From contig NC_088314.1 of NCBI RefSeq assembly GCF_910592395.1, forward strand, positions 5,518,001 through 5,582,000: a stretch of 64,000 nucleotides of DNA, written 5' to 3'. Of this stretch, positions 14,185 to 26,441 are shown piece by piece; position 1 is the stretch's first letter, and the number at the start of each line of letters is the position of its first letter. This DNA is from Lineus longissimus. Lineage: Eukaryota; Nemertea; Pilidiophora; Heteronemertea; Lineidae. A model generated the notes under the pieces. That model saw nothing but the letters and a program-made list of their open reading frames with translations. It ran no database searches and was not told the DNA's origin. The translations under genes were made by a program, and so were the position numbers.

Positions 14185-17100
14185 CGTCGTATCCTAGTTC
14201 AAAAACAGTGGCACGTTTTTTAACCGCTAGGCCTATGAACTTAAAACTTTGTACACATGACCCCCTAGGTCAGATGACCCGTGACACTAAATTTCTGTCC
14301 GATCTGATTCTCTACTTGGCCACCAGGGGGCCAAATGTGGATATCTAAAAAGTGTGATATCTCGCTTATTAGTGACTTGTTTTCGATAAAACTTTTGTGG
14401 TAGGTACTCATTGCAAGGATACATCATATATCGAACGGGTTTTTTATTTGATCTACTTTTCAAGGTCGCAGAGGTCAAATGGCGTGAATTGGCCGTTTGA
14501 GTGTAACTATGGCACGTTTCTCAACCACCAAAGCTATGAGCTTGAAACGTTGTACATATAACCCCCTATATCAGATAACCTCTGGTGCTGAATTTCAGCC
14601 TGATCTGATTCTTGACTCTGCCACCAGGGGGCCAAAACAGAAAAAGTAAGAAGTGCAATAGCCTGCTTATTAGCAAATTGTTTTTGATGAAATTTTTATG
14701 GCAGGGGCCCCTAGCAAGGTTACCTCAGATGTTGCACGATTTTTCGGATTTGACCTACTTTTTAAGGTCGCAGAGGTCAAATGGTGTAAATTTGCCGTTT
14801 GAGTGTAACTATGGCACGTTTCTCAACCGCAACAGTTATGAACTTGAAACTTTAAACAAATGACCCCCTAGGTCAGTTGACCTTTTACACTGAATTTTGG
14901 TTCGGTCTGATTATTGACTTGGCCACCAGGGGGCCCAAACTCAAAACTCAAAAAGTGTGATTTCTCGCTTATTACTGATTTGTTTTTGATAAAAGTTTCA
15001 TGGTAGGTACTCCCAGCAAGGATACATCACATATCTTACGGGTTTTTGATTTGACCCACCTTTCAAGTTCACAGAGGTCAAAGTTGAAAACTTTACCGTT
15101 CTTGGTACGTTTTGTCGTTGTTCAATGTAAAGAGTTTTAATTTTGTGTAATGATGCATCTAAGAAGCCACTATTTGTATGCCAAGTTTCAGCCAGATCGG
15201 AATTCAAATATGGCCGAAATTGCATGTTTTGTGTGTTTTTCCTCGTATTGTGGCAATCCAAAGGTCGTGAGTTCAAACCCCGGTCAAGGACAGCCAAAAA
15301 TATTTTTATTTTTCATCTTTTCCTTTTTTCTTTTCTGAGTTCTATCTTACATTTTCTTCATTTTTTGATTTATTTGGTGCCATAGATTTAATTAGGCGGC
15401 CATCTTGGAAATCGTTTTTTGCCGATTGCTGTAGTGTAACGAGTGATGAAATTGTTATGGTCAGGTGGATGTGTCTACATCACATATCACCCTGGTTTGT
15501 TATTTGACCTACCTGTCAGGGTCACTGAGGTCAAAGTTAAAAATATATTCACCATTGTCATGGAGTGGCACGTTTCTTCACTATCATTTTCACCTAGACT
15601 CTACAAGCTTGGAACCACAAGTCTCGGATTCACCACTTGGCCAGGGCCGGCTCTGAACTGGTCACAGATGCATGTATAAATTATGAGAGGCCTACATACT
15701 GTAGCACTTTCTGTAACTGTCTACTAAAAATACTTACGGTGAGCACAATGGCCCCTGGCCATTTCATTGAGTTCAGAACTGGAATCGAGATCATCACGTC
15801 AATGCCATTTTGTAACAGAAGCATTTTCTTGCATTTTGATAATATCAATCAATACTATGATTAATGGCTCTGGTTAATATAGCAAACACGGTCTTTACTG
15901 TTTCCATGGTGTGGTTGCAATATTGGTTACTTTATTGAAAAAACTGTCGGGCAGCCTACTTCCTTGGCAGAAATTTCCTGTGATATATCAGCTTTTACAG
16001 TATTGCGTTTCAACCCGAATATAACAAATGATCTGTGTGCATTGTTGTAGAAAGTCAACCAATATCTTGGTCTCGTTAAAGTGGAGTGATTGCATGGTAT
16101 TGAACACTGTATGGCTTGGTGATTTATTGACATAGATGTTTCCCTGGTTGGAGTTGTCCCTAATACTGTTGTTGTGCATTGGAGGTGTGTGTGCGGGATT
16201 TCAACTCCACATATTTTCGATAAGTTGTCTCAGGTTATATTGGTGCATTTTTGGATATAGATTCAAGTTCGAGGTGAAGAAATTGCCTTCTTTTATTGTC
16301 TTTCAGCTGAATAGAGATTCAGGGTTTAGTGGAAAAAAATTCACGAAGGTGACAATAATGTGTTTCTATTTCTGTCTCATTGCAGAATCTCCCTTGACAA
16401 GCTTTACAAGAATGATGGGACAAACTTTGAAGACAACTGGCAAGAACGCATGATTGAAAGGTGAATTATGCTGTGCAGTTTAGATTTCTGACTCCAGCAA
16501 AATATTGCTTTGTGGATAAGTTACCTCTGTATAAGTTTATAAGTTACATTATTTAACAAAACATATAGACAAAGTTGTGGATGTGAATTTGTGTGTTTTT
16601 TTAGGCACATGTTGATGAAAATGCAGAAAGAGTACCGTGCTCAGAGTGCCGCACACCGCCGCCATCTACTGGAGATGAGACAGAAACAAAAGCGGAAACA
16701 GCTCTTGGGGCATCGGGAGTGCGACGGAGAATGTGAGTGACAATTACTTGATGCCCGCATTTTCTGTAAATCTGATCATCACAACAGGACCAAACATGAA
16801 AAAATCATCAACTTTTTGGTTATTTATACTATACACTGTGGAATGTTTGCAAAGCTAAAAGTTGGTAAATTAGCTCATTTTCAATTAGTGGTGGAATGAA
16901 TATCTCATTTGATACCAAAGTTAATGGTTTATGTATTACAGTTGAAATGTTGACTTTTGCGAATCAAATGTTGACCCTTTCTGTTTCATTTTTGTAGCTG
17001 GCTATTTCACGCGTTCTGAAGCCTCGCTCTCATTGGGGCATGTAGAGAGGGCAAACAGTGTACCGGTGGGTTACGGTCGACACCACCTTCCATCAACGCC

Positions 17101-17934
17101 CGTCCCACCACCGCCGTCACGGCCACAGACACAACAAGAGATACGAGTCAGATCTGCCTTTGCTGCTCAGAAAGACCAGCAGAAGGCTGAACTTAATTCA
17201 GAAATGCCATTCAGGTGAGTATAATATGGATCAAAATGCATAAGGAAAATGCAGTGCCCATGCTATGATGAAAAAGATATTTGCGGGAGTGGATGCATCG
17301 TTAGGGAGGCTTCCAAATTCCGTTTAGGGATTAAGGAACAGTATAGGAGTGGCAAAAGCAGGCGATTGGTCTAGTGGATTTGATCAAAAGTTTTTTTAAT
17401 TCACATTCCAGATTAAAAATGCAGCGGCAAAGCTCTGAGGAAGCAAATCTGCGATTGCAAAAGAAATCCTCAACCCACATTGACCCACGGTTATTTGACC
17501 CGAGAAATCCATTTAATGTTCTGCGTCCGGTCTCAAGTAAATCTATACCAAGCAAATGCAGGTAAGGAAAGAAATGCAAATTTCCACTAAAGGCAAGGTT
17601 TTTTGAAGTACACTGACGTTTCCAGTCCTATAAAAGTAACTTTAAAAGTCTACACTTTCTGTGATCAATGATACCTTTGTCATTTCCACTTTCTCAAGAG
17701 TCTATTCAAAGTTAGCTAAAAATGCCATCCGTTTGTCCGTTGCTAATAACGCCATCTATATTCTTTTCCAGTCACTACGTATTAGTCTCGCATCCGAAAA
17801 CGGGGAGTTCCAAAGTTGTACCGTCTCCGTTGGAGGAGCAGCTCATCCAGGATCGCTTTCCGCAGTTCAAGAAAAAATGGTTAGGAAATGAGGGGCAAAA
17901 GAATCGACACTTTCCTGCTCATGGGTGGACGTAG
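12957..17934 (+). CDS. Gene B: unrecognised 266-residue protein, or 3' part of gene A
   Basis: Six exons with matching phases: 12957-13024, 16386-16460, 16605-16732, 16998-17214, 17412-17561 and 17772-17934 (TAG stop). They sum to exactly 267 codons. The proposed start ATG at 12957 has a good context (cgcaccATGg). The frame is also open upstream to an acceptor at 12875, so this could be an internal exon of gene A. Residues about 30-90 form a charged helical or coiled-coil stretch (NWQERMIER, then MKMQKEYRAQ and EMRQKQKRKQ). The middle is Pro-rich (STPVPPPPSRPQ). The C-terminus is basic/aromatic (QFKKKW). I do not recognise the family. A large intron (13025-16385) holds repeats. Confidence 0.7.
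14098..14190. repeat. (GTC)n trinucleotide microsatellite
   Basis: About 30 GTC/CGT triplets, with a few GTCCGTC interruptions at both ends. It lies in the intron 13025-16385 and directly precedes the ~300-bp tandem units. It creates artificial poly-Arg and poly-Val open frames that are not genes. Confidence 0.97.
14205..15700. repeat. ~300-bp tandem repeats (three clear units plus degenerate ones)
   Basis: Units beginning ggcacgttt at about 14209, 14511 and 14812 share in order: a tgaacttgaaac-like segment, tgaccccctaggtcag, ctgatt, the CCACCAGGGGGCC motif and a ttcaaggtcgcagaggtcaaa segment. Diverged pieces continue at about 15102 and 15564. The spacing is close to 301 bp. Copies differ by many substitutions, so the array is old. 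Around 15266-15285 there is a tRNA B-box-like stretch (gagttcaaacccc), so part may derive from a SINE. Confidence 0.85.
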
Positions 17935-18804
17935 CACGCATTGAAACCAGAAAGGACTGTTGGAATGTGTTAAGTGGATAGCTAACCAGCTGTGAAGCAC
18001 CGGGGCCGAACAAACTGCTGGTGTTGTGACTGTCGGAATGCTCCCTCAGTAGTACTGTGCGGTGCTTTATACTTTCATAGCAGGACTTAAGCTCATCAAG
18101 TATTAAAAAAGGGACAATGTTATTTCTGTTAGAAAGATCTGATGGACATTCAGCCACGGTCAGAGAGTTTGGGAACAGTTATCTAATCTAATAGTATTTG
18201 TCCATCCCTACGAAGACGGATTGTGGAAGCTGAAAAACAATGGTTGTAGATTGCAATGGTGCACTTGTGGCAATGGCTAGGAGGTTAGTGTATACCATAA
18301 GAGATGTTGTGATGGGCCTTTGGCTGTGGCTATGGGGAAGCTGGTGTAATTATTTTGCCAGACCAATTTAGTGCAATGCTCGGATCAATCTTTTCTCCGT
18401 CCAAAAATTGTATAGTATGAGTATGTGTCATTTGATATTCCGTCCATGAACATTGCCGTCCAAAAGTTGTATACATTCATTTTGACTTGAGATTTTAAAA
18501 CTGATATTGATTTGGCAATTGTAACTAACCCACAAAGCCTGTAGAACATGGGAAACCAGGGTTTCCCTCTGTAATGGAATCAGACTATTATTGTACTCAG
18601 AGGTACAATACAATACAATACATGCGAAACAAAATTTGTGATAACTTGTACAAAGTTGTAAATTATAATGTATATTTTGATATTGTCTAAATGTACTAGT
18701 GAACCTCTTGACGTACTGTTTCTGCCGGGAGTAATTTGTGATTCTGGATGCTGAAAACAGCCTCAAGGGGTATGTTGATTAAAAATCAGTTGTTATAACT
18801 GTAC

Positions 18805-18810
18805 AATAAA
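18805..18810 (+). terminator. Polyadenylation signal AATAAA of gene B
   Basis: AATAAA about 870 nt after the TAG stop at 17932-17934, followed by a GT-rich stretch. It is the first clear signal downstream of the coding end and implies a 3' UTR of about 0.9 kb. Confidence 0.6.
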
Positions 18811-19069
18811 GTTTGTGCGGTTGAATGAATCCATGTCTTTGTTTAGTCTTTTGGTTGTTCGATAAGTTCTAGAAGTCATCCCTGATCAAACTTGAATTCA
18901 TAGAAGTTTTGTGAAGATTCTACTTACAACTCTGACAAACCATATTGAAGGAGTATTACTACCAGTACAGAAATTGGCCTAAACAGCTCCATCCATGCAA
19001 GCAGTAAATCTGGAAAAAATGCCAGACCCAAAGGTACTTAATACAGAAGGAAAGGATCAAGACCCTTTG

Positions 19070-19680
19070 CAATGGCTGGAGTTGCAGTCTCTGTGTGCTC
19101 TTGAAGACAGTCACAACAAGCAAGACACACTTGGGTCCAAGTATGTTACTTGGTACTGTATAGCATACCAAATTCTAGGTATCCAAATAAGGTTCTTGGT
19201 TCAGAAGGACAGCATCATGACCCTTTGCAATTTATAGAGCTGCAGTTTCAATGTCTCCTTGAAGACAGTCACAACAAGCAAAGTGTAATTGGGTCCACAG
19301 GAGGACAGCAACAAGACTCTTTGGAATCGACAGAGCTGCAGTTTCAATGTCTCCTTGAAGACAGTCACAACAAGCAAGGAGTACTTGGGTCCACAGGAGG
19401 ACAGCCACAGGACCCTTTGGAATTGATAGAGCTGCAGTCTCAATGTCTCCTTGAAGACAGTCACAACAAACAAGGTATACTTGGGTCCACCGGAGGACAG
19501 CAACAGGACCCTTTGAAATTGATAGAGCTGCAGTCTCGATGTCTCCTTGAAGACAGTCACAACAAACAAGGAGTACTTGGGTCAACAGGAGGACAGCCAC
19601 AGGACCCTTTGGAACTGATAGCGCTGCAGTCTCAATGTCTCCTTGAAGACAGTCACAACAAGCACGGCATAATTTTTTCA
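19070..19680. repeat. 96-bp minisatellite, open on both strands
   Basis: The anchor gaagacagtcacaacaa recurs at 19261, 19357, 19453, 19549 and 19645, exactly 96 bp apart, with a sixth diverged copy at 19103 separated by a 62-bp insertion. Because 96 is divisible by three, the array is open in two minus frames and one plus frame. The plus frame reads LGSTGGQPQDPLELIELQSQ and then CLLEDSHNKQGV. It lies between the two converging polyadenylation signals (18805 plus, 19756 minus). No splice sites or start tie it to a gene. Confidence 0.9.
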
Positions 19681-19755
19681 TAAGGGTCGGTATGGACCAT
19701 AATAGTAGATACAAGTCAAATACAAGCGCACAAAACAAAAGTACTTCAGTAATGA

Positions 19756-19761
19756 TTTATT
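19756..19761 (-). terminator. Candidate polyadenylation signal of the RBR ligase gene
   Basis: tttatt on the plus strand, that is AATAAA read on minus, about 340 nt downstream of the TAA stop at 20103-20105. It would place the transcript end just before the 96-bp minisatellite. Confidence 0.45.
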
Positions 19762-20102
19762 GTGAAATATAACTTCATCTGTACCCAGTTCTGGGAAATG
19801 ACATAGGTATGAATAGCACCCCATTGTCTCCCTTATCCCACCCCACTAGTAATACAATGGTATAGATACAGAGCACACACCACTGATTTACTTCACCTGC
19901 TCACTGAGCTGATAAATAACACCCATCTCCCTCCCCCAACCCCTACCCGTCCCCTACAAAGTCATCCCCTGAGAGTTGATCAGGAGCAGAGCAGAAACTT
20001 TCAAAGACAGTGAACAGTCCCTCAAACTTGGTATCTTATTTGGGCTTGAATGTCCTGGTGACCTGAGTCCTTTTCCTAACACAGAGATCTTTATCCTTCC
20101 AT

Positions 20103-23100
20103 TTACATTGGGTGCTTCCCCACTAACAGCCGGATCAAACTTGTTCCATGCTCCACTGCAAGTGACGTATGGTATTCTAGCCTCTCTAAAGTATCACTGG
20201 GTTTCAAGGTGCAGGCACCATACTGTAGCAGCTAGAAGAAAATGGAGACAATCAAACACTCACCACGTCTATTCATTTGACCTCAAAGATTTTTTCATTT
20301 TACTGATATGGTTGCTCTGATTTCAGCCACCAACATTAAACCACCACAACCATCCAACTAATATCACTAAGTGACTACCTACCATATCGAGTCGACTGGC
20401 CACAAAGCTGAGAGATCCTAGTATTTCACGGAACTTCCCATCATGCGGAAGTCTCGCTCTGTTTGCGTTAATGGTAATGGCAGCATACTCAACAAGGTAA
20501 TGAAGCTGGAAATAGATAAATTATAGTGAAAGAGAGGGTGATGAGTCTCCAGAATGCAGTGACTTCGGAGTTGAAGTGACAAGTGGCAGAACAGGTTAAC
20601 CGGAACTGGTTGTGACTTTGCCCCTAACTGGCTTTCAAACCCTCAAGGACTTCTGAAGGCATTTAAAACTAGGCATGTCAAAGAAGGTGCCCAACAATCC
20701 AAATCATATTAAAGTCTTCATCTTTAAGCTTCTCATCTATCAATGTTACCTGGAGTAAAACTTAAATTGTATTTGTATGTTTAAAATTTCTAAATCACAG
20801 TCTCATGGTCAGAACAAACGTTTGTGTTAAGTCAAACAAGGATAATATCCCATCTCCTCACCTCGGACCTAAGTGCAGATGCCTTTCGTAGGAGCTGGGC
20901 AATTTCTGTTTGGTGTTTTACTCTGAGGGCACATGCTTCCATCAGTGGTAAAACTCTGGCAGGGTTAGCGGTGGATGAGGAATCCTCACGAAGGGGACTA
21001 GGGAGAGCACGCTGAAAATGGAGATTGAGCGTAAGATTAAAGCACAAGACATAGACACTTTGCTGGGGTATTGTCTTCACTAAAAATTACTGTCTTCTCA
21101 ACAGGGAGTACTTATGAGTATACAATGTAAGAGATCTGCTTGATTTTTTATTCACTAGAGATGCCAGATGGCAGTGATAACCGTAGCTTATAAGATGTAA
21201 CCGACAAACTGCTCGCATCTTATAGGGGCAGATGTTCTCACTTTCTTTGCCACACACCCTAAGAGTGCGATCAGAAAATGGATTTACTCACCATTAGATG
21301 TTTGGAGACATTCTGCCTTGAATTCTTCTGGAAAGGTGAAAATTTCCTCACTTTGTGATGCCGAACTGCCAACTCGTAGAGAGATGACACACCAACTTTG
21401 TGATGCCATTCATATTTTGACGCGATAGGCATAATTTCGACACGCTGAAATTAGATTTCAAGCATTTGAAAGTTACACAAAAGGAAAATAGTAGAAACAC
21501 AACAGATAAGAGATATCACCTACCCCGAGGCTATGACACTTTTAAAGTTTAACAATACTAAATCATGTGGAAATGAAATCCTCATGATAACGGTTACAAA
21601 GTGCAATGTAAAGTTACTCATCTATAAAGCACTTTTTTTTAAATCCACAAACAAAGGGCTTACTCCGTTGTTACTCCAGTCCAGGGTTTCCAAGGAGCTA
21701 TTGGGTGATATGAATAAAGACTAGCAAATGCTTTTACTTCAGTTTTGTACATAACAGCCTAGTGTAAATGTACATGGATTTTTAGATAACAGCATTTGCT
21801 AGTCTTTATTCATATCACCCAATATGTAGGACTGAAGACGCAATGGCATCCTAACCTTAAACTTACCTTTAAAGGTGTGACCTTGCATGGATATGGATGT
21901 GAGTACACACCTTCTAACACCATCCCACAATGCCAACAGAAATTCACTTTGCAGATGCAGATCATGTGATCGCAGCCTGTGCCTTTCTCTAACACACTGA
22001 AACACTTGGGGCACTGCTTCGTCATGACTTGTACTACTTTTGTATCCTTCAAGTCTTTGAAACTGACTAGATAAGTGTCCTTGTCATCTCCTACAACAAA
22101 AAAACAGATTTGTGTTAAATCTGCAACACTGGAGTACAGTAAGAAAAAAAACCCCAGGTCTCCACCTCAAGCTAAAGGTATTTGAAGTAGCGGGTTATTG
22201 GCTTCAAATAGCCAATTTTGGTTTTGTCTGTCTCAGTTATTGCAAAAAGAAAATCGATTCAACCTGTCCAAACCTGATGTCAACTTACTGTTTTTGACGA
22301 GTTTTTCCCAGTAATTTTTGGCGACTTGACAACTTGCTGGCCAGTGTGGTTCATTGTGACACATCTCACAATACACTGTTCCACAGTTGCAACCAATGAT
22401 GACAGGTTCATCAGGACTATCTAGAAAACAGAGGAATACAAGTATTGTAACATGGCATATGGAATGAACACATACAGAGCATAAAATCTCCCCATCCAAA
22501 TTTTCAAATTGTTTTTCCTCCTTTGGAAAATGATCTCCGCAGAATCAGGCTTAAATATAAATTCAAGCTGTGAATTTGTTGCAATGGCAATACGCAGTTC
22601 AAGAACAAGATCTTCTGTCTGCAAGTCAATCATCCCAGGACAATTGTGTGGCGATTGCGTATTTTAGGTTACTCACTTTTCTTCCCCACTATGAAAGCTC
22701 TCGTACACTTCACATTTGGACACCATTTCCACCCATGCTTTTGAAGAGCAACAGTCCGCTTGAGATTGTGATACTTTTGGTATGCGTTAAGATTGACAAG
22801 AGTGAGAATCGTTATGTCGTCAACAATATCACTACAGTCATGAGCCTGAAAACATCGAAGAAACGATAAGAACTCCATATGACAATGGCAATCTCTCAAA
22901 TATTGGTTTCTAAGTCTATTGCTGTCCTTGTTTGCATTCTGGTGCAAGAGATCATGTCACAGTCATAAGACAGCTGTAAAACAGGCAAAGTCAAAACAAA
23001 CACCTAATGTTCTGCAATTGTTTGTGTACGCACCTTTAGGTACAAAAGGTTACATCATTTACACGTACAATGGAACCTGCACAACCTTACTGCCATTAAT

Positions 23101-26100
23101 CAGGCCTCGTGTCTGCCTGGCACAACACAAGCTATCTTTTAAGACTTGAAATTACTCTTCATCTGGTAGACTTACTGGACAAGTGATCTCGGTGGCCCCT
23201 CTATTGATCTGGGCCAACAAGTGGTGCCTCCAACAATCATGGCAGAACCAGTGCTGGCACTTTTTCAGGGCGGTTGCAGAATATCCACATTGGCCAATGT
23301 CTTCGAAGCAGATGTTGCATACATTTCCATGTAGGTCACTGAGAGTGAAGGGATCCCGTGAAGCATAGGTAACTTCTTCACATTCTTTCAGGAGAATCTA
23401 AAAAAGTGAACATACATGAAAGTTAATGAAATCCATTCTACAGATATTATACATCATGAACACAAGGTTGGAATGTCACAGGTAAGCTTCGAGGAACATC
23501 AAGATCTAATCATAAGAATTCCTCGGGTCAGCCTTCGATGTTTCCAACATCACTCACTCAGACTACGAAATCAACAGAGATTGACCCCCCAACTCGACAG
23601 TATGGCCACTTCACCACAAGAGGCACACAACTTGAAGGAGGCAAATAGTCTTACCAAACCGAGATTTAGGGTGATGCATTATGATATAGCAGACTTCAGA
23701 AGATGCTAACCTTTTGATAAGCTTCCTCTGGCTCCAGAGTCTCCACTTGCCAATCACACACACCCGCAACCAGGTCATAGGGATCAGATTTGTAGACTTG
23801 TGATGGGACGTCAATAGCAGTCTTGAAACTGAAAATATAAGACAAGTTATTTTTTCATTTGTTATCAAAGAAAGCAAAGGGAGGAATATACCTTATGGTA
23901 AAAACCTCCTCAGTTTAGTATGTCCCCATGGTTGTTCCAACTGGTGTCCTCGGGCCGTTTCAGTTACAGTCAAAGGCATCTGCAGAGCAATCATTGAAAG
24001 AATGATACAAGCCTCCCTTCTTTCTACACCACAACATCATTAAGGGAATCAGACTTTTTGAGGTCAAGGGAATTTACCTTTCTTCTGGGAGGATACCAAC
24101 ATAGGCCACTGCAGCATCAATGACCTCTTGGACAGTATAAGTCTGCTCGTCGTCAATGGTTTCCACAGCAATGGATTCAAGGTTGAAGTTACCATTTAGA
24201 GACACCCTGAAAGAAAGATCAAAAAAATATTAGGAAATATGTACGGTTAACCAATTCTATTCACCCAACGAGTTTCTGCTGGACACATAAGAACATGTTT
24301 CATTCTTAAAAGGGAAATGAAAGATGAAATATACATGTATACTGGTGTGTCAAAGTGATTTTGACCTCGTTTGTTGGGAACAGACAACACCATCAATGAT
24401 CTTGGCACCGGGCTGCTGGTATCATGATGTTTATGTTATATTCTGATGGCAGGAAAAGTTAAATGCCTGAAGAGAAACCTTTATTGACGGGACAGGCCTA
24501 CATGTACTTCAAGTTAACTCACCTAAATGGATGATAAACATCAAACTTCTTAGCATCCTCCACTTCCTCAAATATCAGGTAGGCTGTGAAATCAGGAGTA
24601 GCCATGTGGACAACATCTTTTAGACGATGACGGACAGCTTCTGTCATGTCAATGATAAATTTCCTGGGGAAGACAGGTGCCTCGTGGTATTTGTCACCAA
24701 ACGCCTGTTCCAGGTTGACTGCTTCCGTAGTAATCTCGTCGATCTGTACCATGACGGGTATCATCTCAGGCTTTGAAGAGAGATTTTCCATTTTTGATTC
24801 ATAATTGATTCCAGCATCCACATCATCAGCCATATCCTTATCGACAAACACCACCTTATTTTTTCGACCGCAAAGCGTAAAGTCTGAATCAACTGGAATC
24901 TGATTATATGAGATTCTCTTCTCCTTCCTGGTACTTGCAGTAAATTTGCATATTGCAGAATCGACAAGTTGGGGAAAGTCACATGACATATTTCTCTCCA
25001 TAAAATCTTCCTTTTCTGATTCATCGAAGCTGTCGTCTTCATCTTCAGAGAAATCATCTTCAGCCAACCACTGACTGTCATCTAATAGGACTCGACAAAC
25101 ACGCGTTCGGGATCTCCCACCCTTGGTGGAGCGGCCATTTTGAACTAATCTTGCATCTGAAATATCGAGAATAGGATGACATTGAACCATTTGCATATAT
25201 GTCACACAAAAAATAAAACCTATTTCAAAGTCAGACGGATTGATATATGATTGGGATATACAATACAAATGTACATTTCATGATGCACGTCAATGTCCAT
25301 TTCTGGTGTCCCACTGACAAAATTTGGGTTGAATCAGTATAAAAAATCACGAAATATCATTGTTCCAGCAAATACATGCTGTATCAACTTCTGCATGACC
25401 GGAAAATATGAACACACTCACCATCATATGACGACAGTTTATCGTCATGACCACCAATATACTTCTTGTTGTATGTCATAACCGAGTCCTTCTTGCTTGG
25501 GACATAGACATCAAAATGGACCTCTGGATGCTCTGGAAGTTTTACCTTGTCCTCATCAAGGAATTCAGGCTGCAGAGGGAATGCCCGTTTGGGATTTTTA
25601 CGGCGGCGCTTTTTACCCAGAAGGATGCTCTTTTCGTTGAAGTACGACTGACCCTTGGCGACGATTTGTCTGATATCTCCGCAGCTGGCCACGTATTCCA
25701 TGCAGGTATTACGACGATGCAACTTCAGTTGCTTCAGATAGGAAACCTTGAATTCTTCTTTGCCAAGTGTTCCTCCAATGACCTTCTTTTTTATTTGCTC
25801 TGGGAGGTTCCATCGCCCTTTCTTGTTCAGTGAGTACACGACACCTAAAACATTGAAAAGTACAGATTAAAACTTTTATGCTAAAAGTCAAGATGGTCGC
25901 AATACTGCTGAACTGTGAAAGGTCACCTCCAAACTTTTTATTGTTTTCAGCAAAATTTTGAATTCTAATACGCTTTTCACATTGGCAATCTTCTGGTACT
26001 TCAATATGCACCCAAGTATCTGCAAACAAATAAGTCTTTTGTGGTCCTTCCACCAGGGTATAGAGACTGTAAAGATAGTGTGATTGCACTCCTTTATGAT

Positions 26101-26413
26101 TGTAACCGTCATGTTCTTCACAATATTGAAGATTCTCTTAACATTTCTTCAACCCTGAACCTCCTGGGATGCCTGCGGCCCAGGCCAAGCGATAAAACAG
26201 TGAGAAATGCCAATGTCTAAAGATCACGCTACCTGGGGTTAATTCAGCTTGATCCAGATTGAAATCAACTGTCTCCCCCTCCTCTGATGCAGTGACTGTC
26301 TTGACCACTGTCCCCTGTCGGATATAGGTTTTGACATGGTTTCTATTGGCACACTTAACAGTGTTACCAGTGTTTAGGATGGTCCTGTTGTGGTGAACGG
26401 TCTTCAAAACCAT
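20103..26413 (-). CDS. RBR-type (RING-IBR-RING) E3 ubiquitin ligase, unassigned subfamily
   Basis: Transfers ubiquitin from an E2 to substrate through a RING2 cysteine thioester (family knowledge). Minus-strand exons in transcript order: 26413-26233, 26088-25927, 25844-25422, 25156-24523, 24206-24078, 23828-23711, 23397-23176, 22845-22677, 22420-22289, 22090-21867, 21444-21292, 21011-20862, 20505-20383 and 20222-20103. Phases agree throughout, total 979 residues plus TAA. A 5' UTR acceptor lies at 26442. The first ~540 residues have no domain I recognise: a basic segment (GKKRRRKNPKRAF) and an acidic one (DDFSEDEDDSFDESEKEDF). Then come RING1, IBR and RING2, and a helical C-terminal tail (EACALRVKHQTEIAQLLRKA). 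No ankyrin, UBA or ubiquitin-like domain is evident, so it does not match ANKIB1, ARIH, RNF14 or parkin by architecture. Residue usage in RING2 is closest to ariadne-type proteins. Confidence 0.88.
21699..21824. mobile_element. 122-bp MITE with 31-bp perfect terminal inverted repeats and TA target duplication
   Basis: Arms 21701-21731 and 21792-21822 are perfect reverse complements (outer ends TTGGGTGATATG...), separated by a 60-bp spacer. TA dinucleotides flank both sides (21699-21700 and 21823-21824), as expected for Tc1/mariner-type transposition. It sits in the intron between RBR exons 22090-21867 and 21444-21292, close to the exon. It has no coding capacity. Confidence 0.85.
21867..23397 (-). 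other. RBR catalytic module: RING1, IBR, RING2
   Basis: Exon 23397-23176 encodes RING1: CNIC, then CQHWFCHDCW, completed by CPAHDC across the junction to 22845. Exons 22845-22677 and 22420-22289 encode the IBR zinc site: WCPNVKC, GCNCGTVYCEMC and HWPASC. Exon 22090-21867 encodes RING2: QCPKC, GTGCDHMICIC and NFCWHCG. By homology the GCDHM cysteine is the thioester-forming residue. The pair after it is C-x-C (CIC), one residue shorter than the C-x2-C or longer spacing I know from most RBR proteins. Confidence 0.88.
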
Positions 26414-26441
26414 CTTTGCGTTCAATCAGGCTTGTCAGAAA

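Larger units (their letters stand above)
13025..16385 (+). other. Repeat-bearing intron between first two exons of gene B
   Basis: Starts with a consensus gtgagt donor after 13024 and ends at ...cattgcag before 16386. Besides the GTC microsatellite and the ~300-bp repeats, no exon could be supported. Several 60-160-residue open frames here overlap the repeats and lack coding character. Confidence 0.6.

Noticed and set aside
13875-14348. 157-codon frame with a long Arg run, and an overlapping poly-Val frame
   Set aside because: Produced by the GTC microsatellite; no splice sites or coding character around it.
15244-15292. tRNA-like B box (gagttcaaacccc)
   Set aside because: No A box at the right distance and no cloverleaf; at most a decayed SINE piece.
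19201-19738. Two minus-strand frames of 122 and 168 codons
   Set aside because: They are the reverse reading of the 96-bp minisatellite, whose period is divisible by three.
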